In this document: piece after piece, positions 18,274 to 25,510 of the stretch
How positions within the stretch are numbered: position 1 is the first letter of the stretch
How the letters are laid out: each line of letters opens with the position of its first letter
NCBI GenBank assembly: GCA_049516595.1
Contig: JBEKSY010000006.1
Coordinates: forward strand, 67,336 to 131,335
Reading direction: 5' to 3'
Length of the DNA stretch: 64,000 nt
Origin: JBEKHT01 sp049516595
GTDB taxonomy: Bacteria; Chloroflexota; Anaerolineae; Anaerolineales; RBG-16-64-43
The notes under the pieces: generated by a model
Seen by the model: the letters and a program-made list of their open reading frames with translations, nothing else
Databases searched by the model: none
What the model was told of the DNA's origin: nothing
Translations under genes and position numbers: made by a program

Positions 18274-18897
18274 ATGTCCATTCGCTTCTGGAGAAAACGC
18301 CGCAGCCGCTTCCTGGACCTGTTGGCCGAGCAGGCCAAGTACGCTGTCGCCGGATCGGAAGCATTAGTGGAGTACATGCGCGATCCGAGCGACGAGACGG
18401 CCCAGCAGGTAGCGCGGATCGAGGCCGCCGCGGACGAAACCCGGCGGATCTTGATCGACGAACTGAACCGCACGTTTGTCACTCCTTTCGATCGCGAGGA
18501 TATTTATGCACTGTCTTTGACGATCGATGATGTGCTCGACTACGCCAACACGACGGTCGATGAGATGGTAATCCTGCGGGTCGAGCCAAACTCCTATCTG
18601 CAACGGATGGCCGGCCTCTTGGCAGATGCCGCGCGGGAAATCTTCATGGGAGTCACCGAGCTCATTGAGCATCCGCACGTGGCCTCGGACCATGCCGTGA
18701 GGGCGAAGGCGCTCGAGAACCGCATCGAGGGCGTCTACCGGGAAGCCTTGGGAGCCATGTTCAACCAGCCCGTGGACCTGGATCACGTCGTCGCCATGTT
18801 AAAGTTGCGGGAGATCTACCGCCACTTGTCTAACGCGGCGGATCGAGGCGATCAGGCGGCTAACGTGATCAGCGATATCGTCGTCAAGCGAGTTTGA
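18274..18897 (+). CDS. DUF47 / PhoU-like phosphate-transport regulator
   Basis: A 207-residue all-helical protein of the DUF47 (Pit accessory, PhoU-like) family. Seen: RRSRFLDLLAEQAKYAVAG at the start, the ELNRTFVTPFDREDIYAL signature in the middle, TIDDVLDYANTTVDEM, and a C-terminal KLREIYRHLSNAADRGDQAANVI helix. Members usually lie next to a PitA-type phosphate permease and modulate it; here no permease gene is adjacent. The ATG has an optimal GGAGGAGG site. It follows the EamA gene by 52 bases and is followed by a hairpin terminator. Confidence 0.92.
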   Translation: MSIRFWRKRRSRFLDLLAEQAKYAVAGSEALVEYMRDPSDETAQQVARIEAAADETRRILIDELNRTFVTPFDREDIYALSLTIDDVLDYANTTVDEMVILRVEPNSYLQRMAGLLADAAREIFMGVTELIEHPHVASDHAVRAKALENRIEGVYREALGAMFNQPVDLDHVVAMLKLREIYRHLSNAADRGDQAANVISDIVVKRV

Positions 18898-18930
18898 GCT
18901 GAGGGCGAGGTCTCGGCTCCTGAAAAGCGA

Positions 18931-18967
18931 GAGGAGCAGCCCTGCCCGGCTGCTCCTCATCGTATTT
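18931..18967 (+). terminator. Hairpin terminator after the DUF47 gene
   Basis: GAGGAGCAGCC (18931-18941) and GGCTGCTCCTC (18948-18958) form an 11-bp perfect stem with a six-base loop, then ATCGTATTTG. The T-tract is weak, so efficiency is uncertain. Confidence 0.6.
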
Positions 18968-19023
18968 GTGGCGGCGCCCAAGTGCTCATCACCGGCCTGG
19001 CAGATCCCCTCGCCCGGCCGGGG

Positions 19024-19650
19024 TCACTTTCTCCTCGACCTCTTGGCCGACTTGCGCCCTGACACTTTCTTTGCCGGGGCTCTCTTCTTTGCAGCTTTCT
19101 TTGCAGCCCTCTTGGCCGGGGCCTTGCGGGCGGCCTTCTTGGCTGGTCTCTTGGCGGCCTTTCTCGCCGGTCTCTTCGTGGTGACGACGGGTGCCACGGC
19201 TGGCGCTTTTCGCTCAGGCACCATGGGTGTCATGACGGGCCCGGGAGGCGGGGGCGGAGTCCAAGGGGAGGGCGGAGTCATTGGAGAGGGCGGGGCCGCT
19301 GGAGGTTGAGGCGGAGAGGGCGGCCTTTGACCCTCGGGCCTAGCTGGCTGTCCCGGCTCGGGCTTCGGTCCTCCAACGGGGGGGAAGGGGGGTTTCTGGC
19401 TCATGGCAATCCTTTCCTCCTTAGTGGTGGCTATCGGGCGAAGATCCGGCGGAGTGGCCAGGACACCCGCTGGAACGTGGCGCCGGAGTTGATCGACAGG
19501 GATCTTGAGTGCCTTGCGGCATCGCGGGCAATGTTCGACATGATGCCTGGCGTCCGTCTCATCGGCAGCCGCGAGGGCAGACGCAACTGCCTCTGAACTC
19601 ATCTGGAAAGCCCAGCCGCAATACTGGCACCGCCACGAAAACGCAGACAT
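19024..19650 (-). CDS. Zinc-ribbon protein with Pro-rich linker and histone H1-like Lys/Ala tail
   Basis: A 208-residue three-part protein. Residues 1-60 carry CQYCGWAF near the start and HHVEHCPRCRKALKIPV, giving a CxxC...HxxxHCxxC metal-binding knuckle. Residues about 80-150 are Pro/Gly-rich. Residues 150-208 are Lys/Ala/Arg-rich with AAKK and PAKKA repeats, like bacterial histone H1 (HctA/AlgP-type) tails that bind DNA non-specifically. A nucleoid or RNA-associated role is inferred from composition. Met at 19650 has an ideal AGGAGG site; the longer frame to 19725 does not. The combination of an N-terminal zinc knuckle with an H1-like tail is unusual. Confidence 0.72.
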   Translation of the reverse strand: MSAFSWRCQYCGWAFQMSSEAVASALAAADETDARHHVEHCPRCRKALKIPVDQLRRHVPAGVLATPPDLRPIATTKEERIAMSQKPPFPPVGGPKPEPGQPARPEGQRPPSPPQPPAAPPSPMTPPSPWTPPPPPGPVMTPMVPERKAPAVAPVVTTKRPARKAAKRPAKKAARKAPAKRAAKKAAKKRAPAKKVSGRKSAKRSRRK

Positions 19651-19721
19651 CCCTGCCTCCTGTTCGTCTTCACTATACTCATTTTTCATGGATTTGCAAC
19701 AGTCGGGCCGATGGTCCGGCG

Positions 19722-20717
19722 TCACACTGCTGCCATTTCATCGCTGCCTGCGTTGGCATGTGGACCCTCGGGTCGCAGGTTCCTCCACTCGGCGCGTAAG
19801 GCGATCAGGATACCCGTCAGGATCAGAGCCGCCCCGACGATCTTGACCGGGCCCGGAGTCTCGCCCAGGAAAAAGTATGCCAAGAGGGTAGAACCAATGG
19901 GTTCGCCCAGTACGGATACGGTTACAAAGGTGGCACTGAGGTAGCGTAGGGCCCAGTTGAAGGACGAGTGGCCCACCAGTTGCGGGATGATCGCCAACAG
20001 CACGATCCACCAGTAGGCCGACGGCAAGTACCCGGCGACCTTCAGCCCAGCCAAGGGCAGGCTAAGCAGCAAGAGGAGCGCCGCCATTCCGTAGGAGAGA
20101 AACACGTAGACGCGAAGGGATAAGGTCGGCCGCAGGCGACGGCCGAGCAGGAAGTATCCGGCGGCCATGAAGGCGCCCACCAGAGCCAGGCCATCTCCAA
20201 GGATCGACTCGGAAAGGCGTCCCCCAGCCGCCTCGGTACAGGCCCAGCGCCCGGAAGAAAGACAGGTGTCGGCCAGGGCGACGCCGACACTTCCCAAGAT
20301 GGCAAGGGTCATCCCGACGATCATGTCCCGGCTTGGCCGCTCGTGAAGCAGGACGGAAGAGGCGAGGGTCACCCACAGCGGTGAGGTGCTCACCAAGACG
20401 ACCGAGGAGGCCACGCTGGTGTATTGCAGCGAAGTGATCCAGGTCGCGAAGTGGACCGCCAGGAAGGCGCCCGAGGCGAGCGCAAGCCACAATTCCTTGC
20501 GCTGCAGGGCCAGGAGTTCGGATCGGTCGCGTGCCACAACGATCGGGATGATCACCAGGACCGCAATGGCCAGGCGTCCGGCCGCGATCACCAAGGAAGG
20601 CGTCCCCAAAGCCTGGGCAAAGCGGATCATGAGGGAGGCGGTAGAGACGGCCACGATTCCCAGGCTGATGACGAACAGGGGGGTGGTTCGGCCGGGGGGG
20701 GACTCATGTGGCGTCAC
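19722..20717 (-). CDS. DMT-superfamily permease (EamA family)
   Basis: A 331-residue integral-membrane protein with about ten hydrophobic segments and two EamA repeats (first ISLGIVAVSTASLMIRFAQA, second ALVGAFMAAGYFLLGRRLR). The end of each repeat shows the typical LLHERPS and FLGETPG turns. The substrate is unknown. GTG at 20717 follows GGAGG by seven bases and is the best start; ATG at 20768 lies at the predicted transcription start and would add 17 residues. It is preceded by its own promoter. Confidence 0.85.
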   Translation of the reverse strand: MTPHESPPGRTTPLFVISLGIVAVSTASLMIRFAQALGTPSLVIAAGRLAIAVLVIIPIVVARDRSELLALQRKELWLALASGAFLAVHFATWITSLQYTSVASSVVLVSTSPLWVTLASSVLLHERPSRDMIVGMTLAILGSVGVALADTCLSSGRWACTEAAGGRLSESILGDGLALVGAFMAAGYFLLGRRLRPTLSLRVYVFLSYGMAALLLLLSLPLAGLKVAGYLPSAYWWIVLLAIIPQLVGHSSFNWALRYLSATFVTVSVLGEPIGSTLLAYFFLGETPGPVKIVGAALILTGILIALRAEWRNLRPEGPHANAGSDEMAAV

Positions 20718-20777
20718 GCGAATGCCTCCAGAAGAACGGCTGACGTGCCCTCTTGCGCATTGCCTCATGTATAAATG

Positions 20778-20804
20778 ATTGTATGAAAGCGCTACCTCTG
20801 TCAA
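20778..20804 (-). promoter_or_regulatory. Promoter of the second EamA gene
   Basis: Minus-strand TTGACA (20804-20799) followed after 15 bp by TACAAT (20783-20778). The -35 is perfect, the -10 matches five of six, and the spacing is a little short. Confidence 0.45.
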
Positions 20805-20829
20805 GATCCAAGCCAAACGAGAACCCAAG

Positions 20830-21032
20830 GGTTTGCCAGCATGGTTCGGGCCGGTCAGACCGGAAAAGAATGTCCCGCCTGGACCGCAAGGGACGGGTCC
20901 GCCCTCCGGGGGGCGTGAGCGTTTTCAGCAGGGGGATCCACATCAATCTGCGTGTCTCGAGAACAGATGTTACCGGCGCGCCCTGGCCCAGTCCGCTGGG
21001 ACGGGCTTGCCCCTGCCTTGGGTGGGCCCGAC
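20830..21032. other. Intergenic stretch beside the IS110 remnant
   Basis: No convincing gene, RNA or repeat is visible. It may be the outer part of the decayed insertion element, but no terminal repeat is recognisable (IS110 elements usually lack them). Confidence 0.4.
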
Positions 21033-21785
21033 TTAGGTTCTTGGTAGGGGCTCCTGCTTCTTCAGGATCCAAGAAGTCGCCTCCGAGAGAGACCGGGCCA
21101 CCGCACCAACTGCGACGGAAGGACCTTTCCTTTTTTGATTCGGTCGTAGAGTCGTGAGACGTGCTGGCGCTTCCAGCCTGCCTTGGCGCGATTGATAGCA
21201 ATGATCTTGGCGGCTTCGGCACAGGCCCACTTCGGGTGGTGGTTGGCCCTCCCCGTCTGCCGCCGGGCAGGTTGGCGCACGGGACCGTAAGGGATCTTTC
21301 CGCCGCCCTGGCCTAACCCTCGGGGCAGGGCGGCCTTCACTTTGGGAGTGATTCCGCCGTTGCCAGCGAGTTTTTCGGCCAACTGAAAGCGGTCGATCGA
21401 CCCAACCTCTCGTTTGATGACGGTCGCCGAAATATCGCCCACGCCAGGGAGGGTCTTGAGCAGCGGCATGTTTGGACTGGTCTGGATCTGCTGGCGCATG
21501 CGACTCTCAAGGGCCTGCATCTGGATGTTGAAGCCGTCCAGGAGTTCGAGCTCCTGCTTGACACAGTTGGACGGATCTGGCGGAAGGGCCTTGAGTGTGC
21601 CCTCGAGAGCCCAATGCGGCCCTTCTTGGAAATGAGATCGGTGACGCCTGTTGGCGAGTGGGCGTATTTGGCTAGGGTGGCATGGATCCGGTCCTGGATG
21701 GCAGTCCGCATACCCGACAGACCACTCCGGGTCCGAGGTAGTTCTCGTTCGTCCCCCACTGAGCCTGGTGGCAGCCACCCAGCCT
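21033..21785 (-). pseudogene. Decayed IS110-family transposase (Transposase_20 domain)
   Basis: Pieces of one IS110-type transposase are spread over at least two frames. Near 21.6-21.7 kb one frame reads GMRTAIQDRIHATLAKYA and DLISKKGR. Between about 21.6 and 21.2 kb another reads PLLKTLPGVGDISATVIKRE, the Transposase_20 core that contacts DNA, then AEAAKIIAINRA and HVSRLYDRIKKGK. At 21.15-21.03 kb a further frame switch gives AVGAVARSLSEATSWILKKQEP, the usual C terminus. The N-terminal DEDD catalytic half is missing. The copy cannot make an active enzyme. It abuts the promoter of the superoxide dismutase gene. Confidence 0.85.
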
Positions 21786-21839
21786 ACCCGCTGGGGCAGG
21801 ACTTTCCTACAATCCTTCTCGGTGACGCAATTCGTTTGC

Positions 21840-21868
21840 TTGACAATGACGGTCGGAAAAGATATGAT
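21840..21868 (+). promoter_or_regulatory. Near-consensus promoter of the superoxide dismutase gene
   Basis: TTGACA (21840-21845), 17-bp spacer, TATGAT (21863-21868): eleven of twelve consensus positions at ideal spacing. Transcription would start near 21875, giving a leader of about 100 nt to the ATG at 21978. Confidence 0.82.
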
Positions 21869-21977
21869 CACCCTCCGAGTTGGATCCGCCCGCAGCGACC
21901 TGCGAGCGAAATGATGGTACAGGAATCCCTCTGAGCCGGTCAAGAGGGTCAAGTTATTTTCGCCAAGGAGACGAACC

Positions 21978-22586
21978 ATGGCACACGAACTGCCCGCCCT
22001 GCCGTATGCCTATGAGGCGCTGGAGCCATACATCGACGCCCAAACCATGCGGATTCATCACGACATGCATCACAAGGCGTATGTGGACGGCCTCAACAAG
22101 GCCGAGACGATGCTCAAGGACGCCCGCGCCAAGGGCGACTTTGCGCTCGTCAAGCACTGGGAGCGCGAGCTTGCCTTTCACGGATCGGGACACTTCCTCC
22201 ATTCTGCTTTCTGGCAGGTGATGGCCGCAAGCGGGAAGGGGGGTGGCGGCAAGCCGGGGGGTGACCTGCTCAAGGAGGTGGAAGCGACCTTTGGTTCCTT
22301 CGAGGTGTTCAGCAAGCAGTTCAGCGCGGCCGCGGGCGCGGTGGAGGGATCGGGTTGGGCCCTGCTAGTCGTCCAGCCCTCTAAGAAACACCTGGAGATC
22401 TTGACCGCCGAGAAACACCAAAACCTGACCCAGTGGGGAGCGACCCCCATCCTGGTGTTGGACGTCTGGGAACACGCCTACTATCTCAAGTATCAGAACC
22501 GCCGAGGGGACTACGTTCAGGCCTGGTGGAATGTGGTCAACTGGCCCGAGGTGGCTAAGCGCTTCGCGGCGGAGTTCAGCAAGTAG
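21978..22586 (+). CDS. sodA: Superoxide dismutase, Fe/Mn family
   Basis: A 202-residue cytoplasmic enzyme that dismutates superoxide to O2 and H2O2. Metal ligands are visible: His in MRIHHDMHHKAYV, His in HGSGHFLHSAFW, and Asp and His in LDVWEHAYYLKYQ. The N-terminal LPALPYAYEALEPYID is canonical. The Gly pair usually found as GGGHxNH is replaced by HGSGHFLH, a variant known in this family. Mn versus Fe preference cannot be decided. Clear AGGAG site at the ATG; strong promoter upstream. A ferredoxin gene follows by 100 bases. Confidence 0.95.
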   Translation: MAHELPALPYAYEALEPYIDAQTMRIHHDMHHKAYVDGLNKAETMLKDARAKGDFALVKHWERELAFHGSGHFLHSAFWQVMAASGKGGGGKPGGDLLKEVEATFGSFEVFSKQFSAAAGAVEGSGWALLVVQPSKKHLEILTAEKHQNLTQWGATPILVLDVWEHAYYLKYQNRRGDYVQAWWNVVNWPEVAKRFAAEFSK

Positions 22587-22686
22587 CCTGGGGTCACGCG
22601 CAGGTCGGGAGGCGGTTAGGATCGACGGCTCTCGGTGAGAGACTGAGGCATCAGGGCAACCCTTCCGATCTGGAGGAGATCCGACC

Positions 22687-23082
22687 ATGACACACATCAT
22701 CACTAGTCTCTGCTTGCGCGATGGCAGCTGTGTTGAGGTTTGCCCCGTCGAGTGCATTGTCCCGGGCAAGCCGGGGGACAAGTGGCCTTGGTTTTACATT
22801 GATCCCGACACCTGCATCGACTGCGGGGCCTGCATCCCCGAATGCCCGCTCGAGGCCATCTTCCCTGAAGATGAGGTGCCGGTCGGGTACAAAGCCAAGG
22901 GCGGGGAGCGACTCAGTCGCCCAGAGGGAGGCTCCGCGTTCGAGGGGACCAATCACAACGGAGAGTCGGTGCGCGTCGAACACACGGTCGTGCTCAGCGC
23001 GGGGCAGGTGGTGGATCTGCGCGCCGACATTGAACCCAACTACAAGTTCTTCAAGGAGGGCCCAGGATACTCGGCCCGCTGA
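22687..23082 (+). CDS. 4Fe-4S / 3Fe-4S-type ferredoxin
   Basis: A 131-residue electron carrier. The first cysteine group is LRDGSCVEVCPVECI and the second CIDCGACIPECPLEAI, giving a two-cluster ferredoxin in which the first site resembles the seven-iron FdxA type. A 60-residue extension after the cluster domain has no recognisable motif (ends NYKFFKEGPGYSAR). It may supply electrons to a nearby redox enzyme, but none is evident. GGAGG lies before the ATG. A strong terminator follows. Confidence 0.93.
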   Translation: MTHIITSLCLRDGSCVEVCPVECIVPGKPGDKWPWFYIDPDTCIDCGACIPECPLEAIFPEDEVPVGYKAKGGERLSRPEGGSAFEGTNHNGESVRVEHTVVLSAGQVVDLRADIEPNYKFFKEGPGYSAR

Positions 23083-23098
23083 GGGACACGCTTACGAA

Positions 23099-23128
23099 GG
23101 CGGGAGCCGAGCTGGCTCCCGCCTTTTT
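23099..23128 (+). terminator. Rho-independent terminator after ferredoxin
   Basis: GGCGGGAGCC (23099-23108) pairs with GGCTCCCGCC (23114-23123) around a five-base loop, followed directly by TTTTT. Confidence 0.88.
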
Positions 23129-23164
23129 CATCTGGCCGGCTCCGGGGAGGAGAGGAGGGTGCCC

Positions 23165-24598
23165 ATGAATGGTTTTCGAGTGGAACGTGACTCCTTGGGA
23201 GAGATCCGAGTTCCGGCCCAGGCTTTCTACGGCGCTCAAACGCAGCGGGCCGTGGAGAACTTCCCCATCTCTGGGCTGCGTCCCTGGCGGGCCTCGATTT
23301 GGTCGCTCGGGGTGATCAAGCGGGCTGCGGCGGAAGTGAACCGGGGTCTGGGCCTTCTGGAGCCAAGTAAGTCCGAGGCGATTGTGCAGGCCGCACAGGA
23401 GGTGATGGACGGCCAATGGGATCGCGAGTTTGTCGTCGACCCGTTCCAGGCCGGAGCCGGGACCAGCCATCATATGAATGCCAATGAGGTTATCGCCAAC
23501 CGCGCCACTCAGATCCTCGGCGGTCAGTTGGGCGAATACCGCGTGCACCCGAATGACGACGTCAACATGGCTCAATCCACCAACGACGTGATTCCCACTG
23601 CCATCCGCCTGGGTTGCCTGTGGCGGCTGGATGAGTTGCTGGGAGGCCTGAAGGAGTTGCATGCCGCCCTCGCTCAAAAGGCTCTGGATTTTGATGACAT
23701 CGTGAAGTCCGGACGAACGCACTTGCAAGACGCGGTTCCCGTGCGGTTGGGACAGGAATTCGGGGGATATGCGAGTGCGGTGAAGCGGGATGCCGAGCGG
23801 ATCGAGCAGGCGGCGGAGGGCTTGCGAAGGCTTGGCATTGGAGGGACGGCCGTGGGAACTGGGTTGAACGCCCATCCCGATTACCGCACGCGCATGATTC
23901 ACAAGCTGAAGGAGTGCAGCCGGCTGCACTTGGTGGCCGCCGATGACCTTTTCGAAGCCATGCAATCCCAGGCCGACGCGGCCCACTTTTCGGGCTCGCT
24001 TCGCACCCTGGCCCTCACGCTCGTGCGGATTGCGAACGACCTGCGCCTGCTCGCCTCCGGGCCCGCCACGGGATTGGGGGAGATCGTCTTCCCGGCGGTG
24101 CAGCCCGGCTCCTCCATCATGCCGGGCAAGGTGAATCCGGTGATGGCCGAGATGCTCGATCAGGCCATGTACCACGTCTTGGGCTGCGACACCACGGTGG
24201 CGATCGCAAGTCAAGCCGGACAGCTCGAGCTCAACGTGATGATGCCGGTCATTGCCCACAACCTTTTTGAGATGATGCAGGTGACGATCGGGGCGGTTGG
24301 CGCTTTCACCGAAAGAGGCGTCAAGGGACTGCGGGCCAATCGCGAGCGCGCTGAAGGTTGGCTGGCCCGCAACTCGATTGTCGCCACCGCGCTCAACCCG
24401 CTGATTGGTTATCTGGCGGCGGCCGAGCTGGTCAAGGCGGCGGAGGCTCAGGGGCTCAGCATCTACGAAATCGCCGTAGCGCAGGCCGGACAGGGCAAGC
24501 TGCGAAACAGGGAGAGCGGGGAAAGCGTGACCGTGCAGGAAGTGGAGAGCGCGTTGGGGAACCTGCGCCGAATGACCGAGGGCGGCATCCAGGCTTGA
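23165..24598 (+). CDS. Aspartase/fumarase superfamily lyase (aspartate ammonia-lyase-like)
   Basis: A 477-residue homotetrameric lyase that reversibly eliminates ammonia from aspartate or water from malate to give fumarate. The superfamily signature GSSIMPGKVNPV holds the catalytic Ser loop. Substrate-side segments read QAGAGTSHHMNANEVIANRA, MAQSTNDVIPTA and AGQLELNVMMPVI, which are closer to aspartase than to class II fumarase (usually QTGSGTQSNMN and SSNDTFPT). I therefore lean to aspartase but would not exclude fumarase. Start Met at 23165 follows GGAGGGTGCCC. It is followed after 14 bases by the JAMM gene. Confidence 0.8.
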   Translation: MNGFRVERDSLGEIRVPAQAFYGAQTQRAVENFPISGLRPWRASIWSLGVIKRAAAEVNRGLGLLEPSKSEAIVQAAQEVMDGQWDREFVVDPFQAGAGTSHHMNANEVIANRATQILGGQLGEYRVHPNDDVNMAQSTNDVIPTAIRLGCLWRLDELLGGLKELHAALAQKALDFDDIVKSGRTHLQDAVPVRLGQEFGGYASAVKRDAERIEQAAEGLRRLGIGGTAVGTGLNAHPDYRTRMIHKLKECSRLHLVAADDLFEAMQSQADAAHFSGSLRTLALTLVRIANDLRLLASGPATGLGEIVFPAVQPGSSIMPGKVNPVMAEMLDQAMYHVLGCDTTVAIASQAGQLELNVMMPVIAHNLFEMMQVTIGAVGAFTERGVKGLRANRERAEGWLARNSIVATALNPLIGYLAAAELVKAAEAQGLSIYEIAVAQAGQGKLRNRESGESVTVQEVESALGNLRRMTEGGIQA

Positions 24599-24612
24599 GA
24601 CGGCCGAAGACC

Positions 24613-25059
24613 ATGAGGGAAGGGTCCAGCCGACGGAAACTGCGCCTCCAGCTCCGGCATCTGGCCGAGATGCGGCGGGCGGTCACGGCCGCGGCACCGG
24701 AGGAGGGATGTGGGCTCGTCTTAGGGATCGGCGAGAAAGGGCTCGAGGTCGTCCCTATTGAGAATGTCATCCACAGCCCCACGCGCTTTCGGCTGGAGGG
24801 AGCGGCCCAGGTGAAGGCCATGGTTGGGGCCGCGCAAAGGGGATGGGAGCTGGTCGCGATCTTTCATTCTCACCCCAGCGGACCGACTTATCCCTCGCCA
24901 ACCGACCTGGCGGAGGCGGCCTACCCGGACGCCCTCTATTTGATCTGGGCCCCGGGGCCCACGAAACGGTGGGAATGCCGCGCCTTCGAGCTGAGGGGAA
25001 TCTCACTCATGGCGGGGGCGAGCAGCTTTGTACCTGTGGAGGTTGTGAGCGAGGAATAG
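24613..25059 (+). CDS. JAMM/MPN+ metalloprotease (Mec/RadC-like JAB domain)
   Basis: A 148-residue zinc metallopeptidase of the JAB1/MPN+ type. EEGCGLVLG holds the conserved Glu, and FHSHPSGPTYPSPTDLAEA gives the full H-x-H-x(7)-S-x(2)-D zinc-binding motif. Bacterial homologues such as Mec remove C-terminal residues from ubiquitin-fold sulfur carriers (ThiS/MoaD/CysO) or cleave isopeptide bonds. No ThiS/MoaD or E1-like gene is close. The first 17 residues are basic. The start is ATG at 24613, just after the lyase stop, so the two are likely co-transcribed. Confidence 0.85.
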   Translation: MREGSSRRKLRLQLRHLAEMRRAVTAAAPEEGCGLVLGIGEKGLEVVPIENVIHSPTRFRLEGAAQVKAMVGAAQRGWELVAIFHSHPSGPTYPSPTDLAEAAYPDALYLIWAPGPTKRWECRAFELRGISLMAGASSFVPVEVVSEE

Positions 25060-25094
25060 GAGCCCGAGGGCTGGAGGGCGCCGTCGGCCCTTGC

Positions 25095-25256
25095 CTAGAG
25101 CCAACTCGCCAGAAGGCCCAGGGCGAATCCCGCGGCCAAAGCGATCCCGGCGGGTCGCAAGTACCTTCGGGCCGAATAGAGCCCCTTCAGAACCTGCTCC
25201 ACTGCCATCAACAGGTAGAGCTGGGTCTTCAACCAGGTCAATTCAAAGTTCATCAT
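25095..25256 (-). CDS. Small single-TM protein (53 aa) downstream of ftsZ
   Basis: A short gene missed by length cut-offs. The frame begins MMNFELTWLKTQLYLLMAV, has a central basic patch (YSARRYLRP) and ends with a hydrophobic segment of about 18 residues (AGIALAAGFALGLLASWL), so it is probably a tail-anchored membrane protein. A strong AAGGAG site eight bases before the ATG overlaps the end of the upstream 78-aa gene, with 12 bases between the genes. It ends the row TIM-barrel, ftsZ, 78-aa, 53-aa. Function unknown; the location suggests a membrane partner of the FtsZ variant. Confidence 0.65.
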   Translation of the reverse strand: MMNFELTWLKTQLYLLMAVEQVLKGLYSARRYLRPAGIALAAGFALGLLASWL

Positions 25257-25268
25257 CTCTCGGGCTCC

Positions 25269-25505
25269 TTACTTGGAAGTGCTGATCCTCAGGATCTGAC
25301 CCCGCTCATCCGCCACAACCCGCACCAAGCGAGGCAGCAGCGCTCCACTATCCGTGCGAACCTTGCCCCGGTAGGTGAGCGCATACTGCGTCCGCCCCCC
25401 GGCGCCGGACTGGGTGCTGAGGCTGGGATGGACCCCTCGCAGTTCTGGGTATTCCCGGTATACCCGGGCACTAATTCGTTCCACAAGCTGAGAAGACATG
25501 CCCAT
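25269..25505 (-). CDS. Conserved-looking 78-aa protein downstream of ftsZ
   Basis: I do not recognise a family. The 78 residues read as a compact alpha/beta fold: an N-terminal helix (LVERISARVYREYPEL) and a C-terminal strand-rich half (YALTYRGKVRTDSG, LVRVVADERGQILRIS). No signal peptide, TM segment or Cys. It starts 5 bases after the ftsZ stop (Met at 25505 or 25499), so it is translated with ftsZ. Context suggests a role tied to ftsZ. Confidence 0.65.
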   Translation of the reverse strand: MGMSSQLVERISARVYREYPELRGVHPSLSTQSGAGGRTQYALTYRGKVRTDSGALLPRLVRVVADERGQILRISTSK

Positions 25506-25510
25506 GAGAA

